Source: a virus. Taken from it: a DNA stretch of 64,000 nt. Position 1 is the stretch's first letter; each line of letters begins with the position of its first letter. The DNA lies in IMG/VR virus record IMGVR_UViG_3300034524_000090, positions 55,805-119,804 of that record. One strand, written 5' to 3'. Shown in pieces: positions 16,668 through 25,042 of this stretch. Made by a program: the position numbers and the translations under genes. The notes beneath the pieces are model-generated. The model had not been told where the DNA came from and ran no database searches. It worked only from the letters and a program-made list of their open reading frames with translations.

Positions 16668-17024
16668 ATGTATTTAATTATCATTGATGCCCGTTCAGAA
16701 GAAAAGAAAAAACGCCACCAGAAAATTTTTGCTCAAATAGGTACAATTGCGGCAGTAACAGCCTGCTGGAGTATAGGTAGTCCTGCTATGGCTTTAGCTT
16801 ACAAGAAAGGCGAAGTGGCCGTTAAAGCTCAACCGATTATTGATCTGTTAAAGGATGTGGCTGAACCTGTTGCGTATGGCTGTTATGTGTATGCCTTTAT
16901 CCGCTATATGTTAGGACAGGAAGCGGAAGCAAAAAGGATGTTAAGAGGTACTACCTGGGCACTTTTGGGTATTAATCTTCTTCCCTGGTTGTTCAACATA
17001 ATTAAAAGCATAGGTGATCAGTAA
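16668..17024 (+). CDS. Small two-helix membrane protein, possible pilin/transfer component
   Basis: 118 aa from the ATG at 16668, which has GGAGGG 8 nt upstream (the frame is open further upstream but without a site). Hydrophobic segments near residues 22-45 and 88-112 are separated by a short charged loop. The two-segment layout resembles VirB2/TrbC-type subunits. It is first of three tightly linked genes ending in a HerA/VirD4-like ATPase. Confidence 0.65.
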   Translation: MYLIIIDARSEEKKKRHQKIFAQIGTIAAVTACWSIGSPAMALAYKKGEVAVKAQPIIDLLKDVAEPVAYGCYVYAFIRYMLGQEAEAKRMLRGTTWALLGINLLPWLFNIIKSIGDQ

Positions 17025-17275
17025 TGAGTATCTTAAAATTATGGCATATTCTAACTACTCCTGGTACTGAATTATTGGAAGAGGTCGTGGGTAGCGGCAA
17101 AGAAGCGGCATGGCAAAAATTATTAATCTTTTTATCCGAATATCTAGACCCTGTAGCAACAATTATTGCTCTAGTTTGTTTACTTTTGATTATGCTAGGT
17201 TCTCGCACAGCAGGTAAAATCTTGTATTGGGATATAGCCCTATTTATCCTGCTTAAACTTTTAATAATAGTGTAA
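17024..17275 (+). CDS. Small membrane protein of the transfer-like operon
   Basis: 83 aa. It overlaps the stop codon of the preceding gene by one base (TAATG). Hydrophobic helices span about residues 43-60 and 66-83. No family recognised; the context suggests a membrane-channel subunit. Confidence 0.65.
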   Translation: MSILKLWHILTTPGTELLEEVVGSGKEAAWQKLLIFLSEYLDPVATIIALVCLLLIMLGSRTAGKILYWDIALFILLKLLIIV

Positions 17276-17287
17276 GGAGGAGATAAA

Positions 17288-19573
17288 GTGTTTAATAGGG
17301 TTAAAGTCATACCTTGGCAGGAGTTTTTTAAAGGGGAGGAAAAACTCCAAAAAACTAGAAAACCCCTTCTTCTCTCCCCTTTTTCCCCCTTTTTAGTGGT
17401 TAAAAATTTACCTTTAGTTTCATTTCAGCTTATACCGAATAAGCACACCAATAATGAAAATAATTTTATGCTTTTAAAAGCCCTTGATGAGCTTTACACG
17501 GTTCCCCTAAACAGGATCAGTTTGACCCAAAAACAAATAAATTATACACCCCTGCCGTATTTTGTTTGGGAAGTATGGTTTATAAATAAAAAAATTTATT
17601 TCCTGGCCCATATTCGTTCTGATTGGCGGGAATATATAGAACACAAATTGACCCTGGCATGGCCTAAAATTAATATCAATTATATGGAAAATATTCCTGT
17701 TTTACCTGATGAAAGCCGTATTTTTAATGTCACCTTAAAAAACCATTTTATTTTCCCCCTGGGAGTCAATAGACTTTTTAACCACCTTGAAACCTTGCTT
17801 GAAACGGTTAGAATAATGGATAACGAAGATAAAGCGGTTTTACAGTTTATTATTACGCCTTTAGGCCCTTCTTGGCATAGTAAAGCGGAATATTGTTATC
17901 AGCAAATTCGGCAGGGTAATATACCGCAAAAAATAGAACTTAAAACGCCGTTTTATTATGCGGCGGTAGCTTTGGAGCCTGTTATGCGGGAACTGTTAGA
18001 TTTTACTACTTTTCTTTTTGGCGACACAAATAGCCGTGAAAAAGACTCTAACCATATTAGAGAAAAGGTGAGTTTTTCACTGTATCAGAGCGTGATGAAT
18101 AAAATTAGACAGCCTGCTTTTGATACTACCATCAGGATAGGCGTTTACAGTATTAATACAAATAGGATACAGGCTATCAGTTATAATATTTTTGCCTTTT
18201 TGAACTTACTGGCGGGAGAACATAATGAGTTTAAACTGAAGCCTTTACCTGCCGAAACCGTTAAAAAATTAAACAACAGAAATCAGGAGTTTAGACTTAA
18301 CCATGATATTTTAACCCTTATGGAGTTAAATAAGCTGATTTTGTTACCTAATCTGGCTTTACAAAATGAATATAAAGAGATCGAAAAGGTAAGTAAGCAC
18401 GAGGTAGTTTTGCCTAAAATTTTGACTCAGGGAGGGCTTTTAATCGGCCATATGAATTACCAGAATGTCAGGCAGGAAGTGTATTTGCCTATTAACAATC
18501 ATGATGAGCTTTGTCTGCCTCATATTGTGATCGGCGGCATGGGCACAGGTAAAACTTCTTTTGGGGCCAATTTAGCCATAGAAGCCATACGGAATAATAT
18601 GGGGGCCATAATTATTGATCCCGCCAAGGGAGAAGCAGGCGATGAAATAGAACTGGCAGTGTCGAAAAACTTAATTAAAAGGATAAAATTCGGTCAGGAA
18701 ATAGTTTGTCTGGACTGGCGAGAGGCTTTGCATGGTGAGAGGAGTAAAAATAGATTTGCTAACGAACTTCTTAATTTCTTTGAGGTAGCTTCGGACGAGA
18801 TAGGTTTTCAGACGATCCGTTATTTAAGGGCGGCGGCTAAAGCCGTACCTTCCAATCGTCTAAAAGATATTATTGAGCTTATGACCAACAGTAGTTACAG
18901 AAAAAAAATAACGGCTAAAATGCGGGAGCAAGAAAAAGAGGTATGGGAAAATTTTAATACATTAAGCGATGCACGTCAGAATCAAATCCTGCATCCGATA
19001 CTAAACCGTTTGGATATTATTTTAGGAGATGATTATTTAAGTGAATGTATGGAGGCCGAAGAGGGCTTAGACTTTGTGGAACTGTTAAAAACCCCTAAAG
19101 TAATTGTTCTTGATGTGCCTAAACGTGAGTTGGGTGCTGAAGCTGTAGATGTACTGGCTACTTTATTAATTACCAAAATTAATCTGGCGATGGTTTTAAG
19201 AAATACTGATTTTCCAGTTTTTGTTATTCAAGACGAGCCGCATCAGTACATGAAGAGCTACCGTATCTGGAAATCGGCGGCGATTGAAAGTAGAAAATGG
19301 AAATTCAGTTTTGTATGGATGTTTCATGCCTGGGAGCAGTTGCCAAGAGATTTAATTAGTATAATCAGATCGGCTAATCCTCATTATCATTTATACACTT
19401 CATCAGAATTAACATATAGAGCTTTGGCTGAAGAAATAAAGCCGTTTGAAATACAGGAGGCGATTAATACCCCTACCCATTATGCCATTAATATTATCAG
19501 GGCCAACAATAAGACTTTAACACCTTTTATGGCGAAGATGCTTCCACCTCCTTCTAAAAGAAAAAGGGGTTAA
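17288..19573 (+). CDS. HerA/VirD4-like conjugation ATPase
   Basis: 761 aa. The N-terminal ~400 residues form a divergent domain. The ATPase core starts with Walker A GGMGTGKTSF near residue 416, followed by GAIIIDPAKGE, a long helical insertion, VIVLDVPKRE, a Walker B-like VFVIQDEPHQYM and a sensor segment SFVWMFHAWEQLP. This is the arrangement of DUF87/HerA and TraG/VirD4-type DNA-pumping ATPases. The GTG start has AAGGAGGAG upstream. No relaxase is visible in the window, so conjugation is inferred from the ATPase and its membrane-protein neighbours. Confidence 0.8.
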   Translation: MFNRVKVIPWQEFFKGEEKLQKTRKPLLLSPFSPFLVVKNLPLVSFQLIPNKHTNNENNFMLLKALDELYTVPLNRISLTQKQINYTPLPYFVWEVWFINKKIYFLAHIRSDWREYIEHKLTLAWPKININYMENIPVLPDESRIFNVTLKNHFIFPLGVNRLFNHLETLLETVRIMDNEDKAVLQFIITPLGPSWHSKAEYCYQQIRQGNIPQKIELKTPFYYAAVALEPVMRELLDFTTFLFGDTNSREKDSNHIREKVSFSLYQSVMNKIRQPAFDTTIRIGVYSINTNRIQAISYNIFAFLNLLAGEHNEFKLKPLPAETVKKLNNRNQEFRLNHDILTLMELNKLILLPNLALQNEYKEIEKVSKHEVVLPKILTQGGLLIGHMNYQNVRQEVYLPINNHDELCLPHIVIGGMGTGKTSFGANLAIEAIRNNMGAIIIDPAKGEAGDEIELAVSKNLIKRIKFGQEIVCLDWREALHGERSKNRFANELLNFFEVASDEIGFQTIRYLRAAAKAVPSNRLKDIIELMTNSSYRKKITAKMREQEKEVWENFNTLSDARQNQILHPILNRLDIILGDDYLSECMEAEEGLDFVELLKTPKVIVLDVPKRELGAEAVDVLATLLITKINLAMVLRNTDFPVFVIQDEPHQYMKSYRIWKSAAIESRKWKFSFVWMFHAWEQLPRDLISIIRSANPHYHLYTSSELTYRALAEEIKPFEIQEAINTPTHYAINIIRANNKTLTPFMAKMLPPPSKRKRG

Positions 19574-19584
19574 CCCCCCTGTTT

Positions 19585-20496
19585 TTATATATTCCTGATT
19601 CTTTTGCGTGAAAACATTCGTTGAACAACGCTGGCTGTAGTATGTTTGTCTTTTATGTCCTGCTCAACCAGATGAACATATTTGATAGCCATCTCTAAGC
19701 CAGAATGTCCAAGTAAATAACGTAAGGAGTGGATGTCACCACCGCCACGTAAGAATTCTGTAGCGGCTATATGCCTTAAACTGTAGGCGTTTATTTTTAA
19801 ACCTAGTTTTCGGCTGTATTTTTGTAATTTATGGTTCCATGAAGTTTCCAGCATAGGTTGTCCATCTTGGTTGCAGAAAACAGGTGAGTGGAGCCATTCC
19901 CTGGGTCTAACTGCCAGGAGTTTATTTAGTGCTTCGGCGGTAACGGGCGTAATGGGCAGGATGCGGGTTGTTCTGGTTTTGGAAATTTCGGCCCTGACGG
20001 TTACGGTAAGATTTTTGAGATCAATATCGGCTGGTATAAGCTGTAATGCTTCGCTTGGTCTGATGGCCGTATCTAAAGTTAATAGTATCAGTGTATAATC
20101 CCTTAAACCCGCATAGGTTTTACGATCAGGTAGTTTTAGTAATTCTTGCAGGGTATCGGTATTGATGTTGATAAATTTTATTTCCGTTTTCTTTCTCTTA
20201 AATTTTTTTAAGGGGTTGTCGTCAATATATTCTTCTTCGACGCAGTAATTGAAAAAGGCTTTTAGATAGACCAGTCTTAAATTATAGGTGGCGGGTTTAA
20301 CCCTTTCGGCCATATAAATGTTTATGGCTTCTTTCAGTTTGTCGGGCCATGCGTCTGGAAATCGTTTAAAAAAGCGTTCAACATGATTCTGGTAATCTTT
20401 TAAAGTTTTTTCAGCTAGTCCTTGAGCCGTTTTATGCCAGATAAATTGTTGTAACGCCTGTCTCCAGTCTACCTTTTTTAGATTTACGCTGTGCAT
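19585..20496 (-). CDS. int: Tyrosine recombinase / integrase
   Basis: 303 aa. The N-terminal SAM-like core-binding domain (residues 8-100) is followed by a catalytic domain with Arg in IRPSEALQL, a box II YSLRHIAATEFLRGG (Arg and His present; the leading His of HxLRH is Tyr), LLGHSGLEMAIKYVHL with the third conserved His and the probable catalytic Tyr. It is convergent with the transfer ATPase and sits next to the candidate attP, the usual layout of an integrase module. Confidence 0.92.
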   Translation of the reverse strand: MHSVNLKKVDWRQALQQFIWHKTAQGLAEKTLKDYQNHVERFFKRFPDAWPDKLKEAINIYMAERVKPATYNLRLVYLKAFFNYCVEEEYIDDNPLKKFKRKKTEIKFININTDTLQELLKLPDRKTYAGLRDYTLILLTLDTAIRPSEALQLIPADIDLKNLTVTVRAEISKTRTTRILPITPVTAEALNKLLAVRPREWLHSPVFCNQDGQPMLETSWNHKLQKYSRKLGLKINAYSLRHIAATEFLRGGGDIHSLRYLLGHSGLEMAIKYVHLVEQDIKDKHTTASVVQRMFSRKRIRNI

Positions 20497-20517
20497 AAAA
20501 AATAGCCTCCTACTTTT

Positions 20518-20705
20518 TCAGTAGAAGGCCATTTTTAATAACAAAGGATTCGGTCTAACTTTTTCTTTTTTGGGGCCTATAAGCCCTTGATTTTCCTTCT
20601 GGTGCCTCAGGGCGGAATCGAACCGCCGACACGAGGATTTTCAGTCCGACTAATACGGCAAAAATCCTCCAAGGCTTGATATTGCTTAATTCGGCCTTCT
20701 ACTGA
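20518..20705. repeat. Inverted 13-mers flanking the candidate attP (putative integrase arm sites)
   Basis: TCAGTAGAAGGCC at 20518-20530 and its exact reverse complement at 20693-20705 flank the tRNA-like core. A related TTCTACTG occurs at 20743-20750. Further AAGGATTTT-type repeats in both orientations lie at 20544, 20634, 20661, 20736 and 20781. Confidence 0.8.
20600..20647 (-). other. Candidate attP core: 3' half of tRNA-Phe(GAA)
   Basis: On the minus strand the segment runs GGACTGAAAATCC (3' anticodon arm with GAA anticodon), a variable loop, a T arm GGCGG-TTCGATT-CCGCC and the acceptor end TGAGGCACCA. No proper 5' half, D arm or full anticodon stem precedes it. That is what a phage or ICE attP carries to restore the host tRNA gene after integration. 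The int gene begins about 100 bp away. Confidence 0.82.
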
Positions 20706-20917
20706 TTTTTTATTGACAGCGGATTTCCTTATGAAAAAAGGATTTTCTACTGTCGTAGATATATTATACGCCATTCCGACAAAAAATCCTTCTTGGTAGC
20801 CATATTTTTTTATCCACCCCCAAACCGATAGAATAAAGGATACAAATAAAAAAATAAAAAATAAAAATCGGCAAAGGCCAAGGGTCAAGATGACAAACTA
20901 GATTAAAAAAGGGCAAT
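20648..20917. other. Non-coding stretch beside attP
   Basis: Contains the right-hand repeats of the integration region, an AT-rich tract and one copy of the CTATCGGTTTGGG motif, with TTATCCACC (one mismatch to a DnaA box) beside it. A minus-strand frame through it lacks a ribosome binding site and runs into the tRNA-like core, so I do not call a gene. Confidence 0.6.
20815..20837 (-). promoter_or_regulatory. CTATCGGTTTGGG motif in the attP region
   Basis: Minus strand CTTTATTCTATCGGTTTGGG. The only copy far from the 37-45 kb cluster. Confidence 0.7.
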
Positions 20918-20956
20918 AAAAAAACCCCTTACGGGTGGTTATTCCCGTAAGGGGTT
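20918..20956 (-). terminator. Intrinsic terminator ending the long minus-strand operon
   Basis: A 13-bp stem (AACCCCTTACGGG with CCCGTAAGGGGTT) followed on the minus strand by a run of Ts, 16 bp beyond the DUF932 stop codon. Confidence 0.92.
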
Positions 20957-20971
20957 ATACATCTATAATAT

Positions 20972-21895
20972 CTAAGCGGCTAAAAGTTCATAAGTCTGAT
21001 CCAAAAGCTCTGCGCCGTTAATAATATTTACAAAGTGGCGTTCCTTAAATGTCTTTGATTTTCTTAAAGGCTCTTTATGTGTAACATGATCTGCAACAGC
21101 ATTTAAAAAGCCCCAAGCAGTGCCTTTAAACTTCTGTAAATCAGGGGCTTTATCATAGCGATACAAAATATCGTTTCTTAGTCTTATTACGTTTTCTTTG
21201 GCTTTTTCGCTCATATCGTTTTTAGTTGGCAAAATAGTGTTGATAATCTCTTCTATATCTTTTTCTTTCAAAGAAATATTAACCATATTTTCAGCGGTTT
21301 TTTGTAGATTTTTTAAGTAAATATCAGTTAATTCTAATGTTCTTCTGGCTTCCTCTAATCGGCCCTGAATATCTCCTCTGTGAATTACACTCCAAGACCG
21401 TTGAGCAGTTTTTAGTGCTAAATTTAATGTATTATTACATACAACACGTACTGGTGTTAATGCGACTTTTACTGGACTTTTGCCGTCATGACTATTAGTA
21501 AAAACTATATAAGGTATTGTAACATCATCAATAAGTTTTATTTCTGGTAAGCGGCCTAATAACCATATTTGTTTACCTTCTTTCAACGATCCTGCTGTTT
21601 CATATTTTAGTCCTTCGCCGATCAAAGAATCTGTAAAAACGAAGGCTTCTTTGTTTTGAATAATTTTGTAACGGTTGCTTACAATACCTAAAACTTTTCC
21701 ATTATCGCTTCTCACGTTGGCCCAATAATTGGGCACTTTCCTTCCTTGCACATAAATTTCTTCAGGTATAACTTCCCAGTCTAAACCTGCTTGTTTAATC
21801 GCTTCTTCTGAAGTTGGGGGTTCATTAAGGATTCTACTCAGGCCATGCCAGGGCACTTCACGAACTGAAAACATAGTTTCAACTAATGCGCTCAT
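20972..21895 (-). CDS. DUF932 family phage/plasmid protein
   Basis: 307 aa. It matches the widespread DUF932 family: PWHGLSRILNEPPTSEEAIKQAGLDW near the N-terminus, NRYKIIQNKEAF, VVCNNTLNLAL, and GTAWGFLNAVADHVTH near the C-terminus. The family is common on plasmids and phages; its molecular role is unsettled. Last gene of the operon before a strong terminator. Confidence 0.9.
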   Translation of the reverse strand: MSALVETMFSVREVPWHGLSRILNEPPTSEEAIKQAGLDWEVIPEEIYVQGRKVPNYWANVRSDNGKVLGIVSNRYKIIQNKEAFVFTDSLIGEGLKYETAGSLKEGKQIWLLGRLPEIKLIDDVTIPYIVFTNSHDGKSPVKVALTPVRVVCNNTLNLALKTAQRSWSVIHRGDIQGRLEEARRTLELTDIYLKNLQKTAENMVNISLKEKDIEEIINTILPTKNDMSEKAKENVIRLRNDILYRYDKAPDLQKFKGTAWGFLNAVADHVTHKEPLRKSKTFKERHFVNIINGAELLDQTYELLAA

Positions 21896-21945
21896 TTTTA
21901 TTTTATCCTCCTTGTGTTTTATTTTTTATGTTTAATTTTTGATTT

Positions 21946-22215
21946 TTAATTTACATTTATTTCGTGTATATATTTTGTTCCTTGTACTATTTGAAATCTA
22001 CAATGCATACACACAGGTTTGCCATAAAAAATATCATCAGTAGCATTGCCACAGAAAATACAAGAGTATTCATAGGGTTTTAATATAATTTGGTTTTTAT
22101 CTATTATAAATTCTATCTCTGTTCCTTCTTCCCAATTTGCCGCTCTAACAATTTCAGGTGGCACAACTAATTTACCTTGTTTAATTGCACGTCTAATATT
22201 AGTTTTTTTACTCAT
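21946..22215 (-). CDS. AbrB/SpoVT-type DNA-binding protein with zinc ribbon
   Basis: 89 aa. The N-terminal swapped-hairpin AbrB domain (KQGKLVVPPEIVRAANWEEGTEIEFII) is joined to a C-terminal zinc ribbon (CIFCGNATDD, CMHC). This is likely a small transcription regulator of the element. The start codon lies just after the stop of the 55-aa gene, with GTAGGAGG inside that gene's end. Confidence 0.8.
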   Translation of the reverse strand: MSKKTNIRRAIKQGKLVVPPEIVRAANWEEGTEIEFIIDKNQIILKPYEYSCIFCGNATDDIFYGKPVCMHCRFQIVQGTKYIHEINVN

Positions 22216-22218
22216 AAT

Positions 22219-22386
22219 TTAACAAATACCTCCTACGTGTGTCCAAGGGTTATAAATTTTAAATACCCAAATTTCTTTACCAGAATTGGTTTTTATCCTT
22301 CCTGAAGGTATTCCCATAACTGCGTGAAATCCCATAGTTTTATTAGCCTTTTTTATTTGGCCCTTAATTTGTTTTCTATTTTTCAT
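22219..22386 (-). CDS. 55-aa basic hypothetical protein
   Basis: The ATG overlaps the TGA of the upstream gene (ATGA), so translation is coupled. The product begins MKNRKQIKGQIKKANKTMGF and ends WTHVGGIC. The N-terminus is strongly basic. Family not recognised. Confidence 0.7.
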   Translation of the reverse strand: MKNRKQIKGQIKKANKTMGFHAVMGIPSGRIKTNSGKEIWVFKIYNPWTHVGGIC

Positions 22387-22646
22387 TGTCTCACCTTCTT
22401 TAGTCTTTGTTGATGAACGGGATTAGGCTTATTTACCCAACCTCCTTCGTCTTCTCTATAATCTAATTCGCCACGTAATATTTTTGTTTCAGTTTCATAA
22501 TCAACAATTTCACCAGGACAATCGGTTGTCAACGAACCTTCAGCGAGCTTGCAAATTTTACACATTGCTAATCCACCTTCACAAATAGGACAATGGATTT
22601 TCTCTATGCAATTACAATCTTCAGGCTTATAAAATATATGCTTCAT
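22383..22646 (-). CDS. Small Cys-rich protein with TTDCPGE motif
   Basis: 87 aa. Cys pairs CNC, CPICEGG and CKICKLAEGSLTTDCPGE suggest one or two zinc sites. The EGSLTTDCPG signature recurs in small phage proteins of unknown role. Preceded by a CAAAGA hairpin and TAGGAG. Confidence 0.75.
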   Translation of the reverse strand: MKHIFYKPEDCNCIEKIHCPICEGGLAMCKICKLAEGSLTTDCPGEIVDYETETKILRGELDYREDEGGWVNKPNPVHQQRLKKVRQ

Positions 22647-22689
22647 TAATAATCACTCCTACGTTTTTTCTTTGAAGTGTGAAGTAAAG

Positions 22690-23115
22690 TTATTTGTTTC
22701 TCTGGGTGGCTTCCCGATAAAGATAATACTTGCCTGCCCAAACAGCAAAATCATGTATGTCCTCTAGTTTGCCAGCCTCAAAAAGAGCATAAAACTCATC
22801 AGAACTCATCTTGTATTTGCGCTCATAACTTTGAAGTTGCTGTTCTAGGAACTTGATTATACTTCCCCGATCACCAGTTAATCGATATACAGTTCGCTCA
22901 AAGTCGTTATAGGACATCATCTTATCCTTATTAAGCCTAACTTTTACCATATTGTTCCACCCTTTGATGTTAAGCTTTTCGCATTTTAAACATGATGCGT
23001 TTTCTCTTTGAAATTCGAGGCTTCCCCATGCTTGTTCTCTTATCTGCTCCTCTATTTTCCGCACAAGAATTCGAGCTTCGTTAATCCATTGCTGATGTAA
23101 AAAACTGTTTGCCAC
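22690..23115 (-). CDS. Hypothetical protein with zinc knuckle
   Basis: 141 aa, GTG start with GGAGGG upstream of a 7-bp hairpin-flanked site. SCLKCEKLN near residue 41 is a CxxC pair. The C-terminal half is helical (TVYRLTGDRGSIIKFLEQQLQSYE). No function recognised. Confidence 0.65.
   Translation of the reverse strand: MANSFLHQQWINEARILVRKIEEQIREQAWGSLEFQRENASCLKCEKLNIKGWNNMVKVRLNKDKMMSYNDFERTVYRLTGDRGSIIKFLEQQLQSYERKYKMSSDEFYALFEAGKLEDIHDFAVWAGKYYLYREATQRNK
22980..22999. repeat. CGCAT...ATGCG imperfect palindrome
   Basis: On the minus strand CGCATCATGTTTAAAATGCG, inside the coding region where it encodes the ASCLKCE zinc knuckle. Close relatives lie outside genes at 23364-23383 and 53573-53593. 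Confidence 0.6.
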
Positions 23116-23130
23116 TTCGATCTACTCCCT

Positions 23131-23151
23131 CCACATTCTCTTTGGAATGTG
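23131..23151 (-). repeat. CAAAGA-loop hairpin next to a ribosome binding site
   Basis: Minus strand CACATTC-CAAAGA-GAATGTG, 7-bp stem, abutting GGAGGG of the 22690-23115 gene. Sister copies: 22662-22682, 23679-23700 and 52811-52831. Confidence 0.7.
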
Positions 23152-23154
23152 TAG

Positions 23155-23343
23155 TTAGCGATTAACACTTTCTTCTAACTCATTTTCTAAATCGTGAAGA
23201 TATATACTAACTCCAAACGCAAATTCGGTTACTTTGGGAGCACGTTCCTCCACCTGTTCTGCCATAGGTAAAAGTTCATTTAAATGTCTGCGTATGGTTT
23301 TGCACTTTTGTTTCATAAACCTATATTCATCTTTGGATAACAT
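23155..23343 (-). CDS. 62-aa helical hypothetical protein
   Basis: Begins MLSKDEYRFMKQKCKTIRRHLNE, highly charged, predicted two-helix protein; GGGAGG 6 nt before the ATG. Function unknown. Confidence 0.65.
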   Translation of the reverse strand: MLSKDEYRFMKQKCKTIRRHLNELLPMAEQVEERAPKVTEFAFGVSIYLHDLENELEESVNR

Positions 23344-23405
23344 AACAGTCCTCCCTTTTGCTTCACATCCTAAACATGATGTGTCTCATCGTTTGTTATG
23401 TGTAT

Positions 23406-23663
23406 TTACCTAAAAAACTCATTATAAAGCTCATTATATGCTTTTTCGTAGTTTTGAGGATTACCATCTCTTTTGACCCATTCATCATAGCAAGCATCTA
23501 CCTGCCAATGGAAATCAGACCGTGGATTGTTATTTGCATATGCTGATAGCCATATTTTATCTTTGGTTTCTTTAAACAATTCTTCTTTTGTCATTTGGGC
23601 TAGTTTTTTTAGATACAAAGATCTAGGTTTTCCATGATTGTCATTCCCGCTATATTTGTCCAT
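23406..23663 (-). CDS. Hypothetical protein, 85 aa
   Basis: Contains LAQMTKEELFKETKDKIW and a Trp/His-containing segment SDFHWQVDACYDEWVKRDG. Small soluble protein of unknown role. AAGGAG follows the CAAAGA hairpin upstream. Confidence 0.65.
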   Translation of the reverse strand: MDKYSGNDNHGKPRSLYLKKLAQMTKEELFKETKDKIWLSAYANNNPRSDFHWQVDACYDEWVKRDGNPQNYEKAYNELYNEFFR

Positions 23664-23704
23664 TTCTTTTTTCTCCTTCGCATTTTCTTTGGAATGTGTT
23701 AATC

Positions 23705-23971
23705 TTAACTGCTGCTGACTGTAATATAAGCCTTATAGTTTTCAGGCAATTTTTGACCACAAATGGGACAATATGTGAACCTTATGTGCTCAGTAGTTCC
23801 ACGTTTTGATACTCGTAATTCTTTTCCATTTTTTAAATACTGTTTTTTGGCAATCACAAACGGCCTAATATATGCCTCAATAACAAAATTTAAACTTACT
23901 GTAGCATTTCTACCATATTTCACATATTCTTTTGATAAACTGCTTGCTAATTCTGTTGCACAATTACACAT
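23705..23971 (-). CDS. Hypothetical zinc-binding protein
   Basis: 88 aa; N-terminal MCNCA and C-terminal YCPICGQKLPENY supply four Cys for a zinc site. The CPICGxKLP pattern is typical of small phage zinc-ribbon proteins. Confidence 0.7.
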   Translation of the reverse strand: MCNCATELASSLSKEYVKYGRNATVSLNFVIEAYIRPFVIAKKQYLKNGKELRVSKRGTTEHIRFTYCPICGQKLPENYKAYITVSSS

Positions 23972-24019
23972 TTATATTACCCCCATACATCTTAATAATA
24001 TTGTTCCTTTTTTATTATC

Positions 24020-25039
24020 TTAGTACACATAATGAGGTGTTTTTCCATCGTATATTATTTCTTCTTCTTGTTGTTCTTCCTGTTGTTCTTGTTCTTCTTG
24101 TTGTTGTTCAAGGTATTTTGTTAGAATTTCAATGCCTCTTGGGGTAATTTCACGTCCTCGACTGGTTTTTTTGATAAGCCCTAAAGTATACAGCCAGGGT
24201 TCTATTACTTCTTCAACAGTCGAAACAGGTACACCTAACAGGTTAGCTATACTTTTAGCGCCAACTGGTCTTTCAGCCCAAGCTAATTGCATAAGATAAA
24301 AATAATCCCTATGTTCTAAACCCATTTCGTCTAATCCTAAGACCTCCATTGTTTCTAAGACAATATCAGGAGGTATTTCATTTGTTCCTTTTATTACTGC
24401 CATATCAATAACACGGTATAAAAGATTTAAGGCTATTCGGGGTGTTAGTTTAGACCGTTTAGCAAGTTCAAACGCACCTTCAACACTAAGTCTAAAACCT
24501 AATTCTTGTGCGGCAAGGGTGACTATCACACCGATTTCTTCAAATTGATAATCCTCCATTTCAATTATTAAATCAAACCTGTCCCGTAACGGCTTTGTTA
24601 CATCGCCTAAACGGGTTGTGGCTCCTATAATAGTAATTATAGGTGTTCTGGCCTTTTTAATTTCATTACCTACTTTGACATCAATCATCCAATCTTCTAA
24701 AACTGTATATAATTTTTCTTCGACCTCTAAAGGTAATGAATGGATTTCGTCAATGAATAATATTTGTAGTTTATCATCGTGTTCAAAACTAATAAGTAGC
24801 TGAATTAGATCCTGTTCTGTACGAAGACTAGGCGCCATTACAACTTTAAATTCAGCTTCTAGTTCTTCAGCCAGAGCTTTAGCTAATGCTGTTTTTCCAG
24901 TTCCAGGTTTACCTACAAAAAGCATATGCGGGGGCACTCGTCCTGATAAGAGTGCCCCTCTAACAGCTAGTCGTATTTTATTTTTAGCTTTTTCTTGGCC
25001 TATATAGTAAGCTAAATTTTTAGGAGTATATAACTGCAT
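24020..25039 (-). CDS. ruvB: RuvB-like Holliday junction branch-migration ATPase
   Basis: 339 aa. AAA+ motifs: Walker A FVGKPGTGKTALAKAL (residues 42-57), Walker B LFIDEIHSLP, sensor/arginine-finger segment GATTRLGDVTKPLRDRFD, then the RuvB-type lid and a winged-helix DNA domain (GVPVSTVEEVIEPWLYTLGLIKKTSRGREITPRG). The last ~30 residues are an unusual Glu/Gln-rich tail. No ruvA or ruvC is seen here, so it may use host RuvA or act with the neighbouring SNF2 helicase. Confidence 0.92.
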   Translation of the reverse strand: MQLYTPKNLAYYIGQEKAKNKIRLAVRGALLSGRVPPHMLFVGKPGTGKTALAKALAEELEAEFKVVMAPSLRTEQDLIQLLISFEHDDKLQILFIDEIHSLPLEVEEKLYTVLEDWMIDVKVGNEIKKARTPIITIIGATTRLGDVTKPLRDRFDLIIEMEDYQFEEIGVIVTLAAQELGFRLSVEGAFELAKRSKLTPRIALNLLYRVIDMAVIKGTNEIPPDIVLETMEVLGLDEMGLEHRDYFYLMQLAWAERPVGAKSIANLLGVPVSTVEEVIEPWLYTLGLIKKTSRGREITPRGIEILTKYLEQQQEEQEQQEEQQEEEIIYDGKTPHYVY

Positions 25040-25042
25040 CAG

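Noticed and set aside
20600-20676. A complete tRNA-Phe gene
   Set aside because: A GCCTTGG upstream could pair with the acceptor end, but no D arm is present and the anticodon stem has only three pairs; a 3' half in an attP explains it better.
20607-20888. Minus-strand 93-codon frame with hydrophobic N-terminus beside int
   Set aside because: TTG start without a ribosome binding site, and its end reads through the tRNA-like attP core and repeat sequences.
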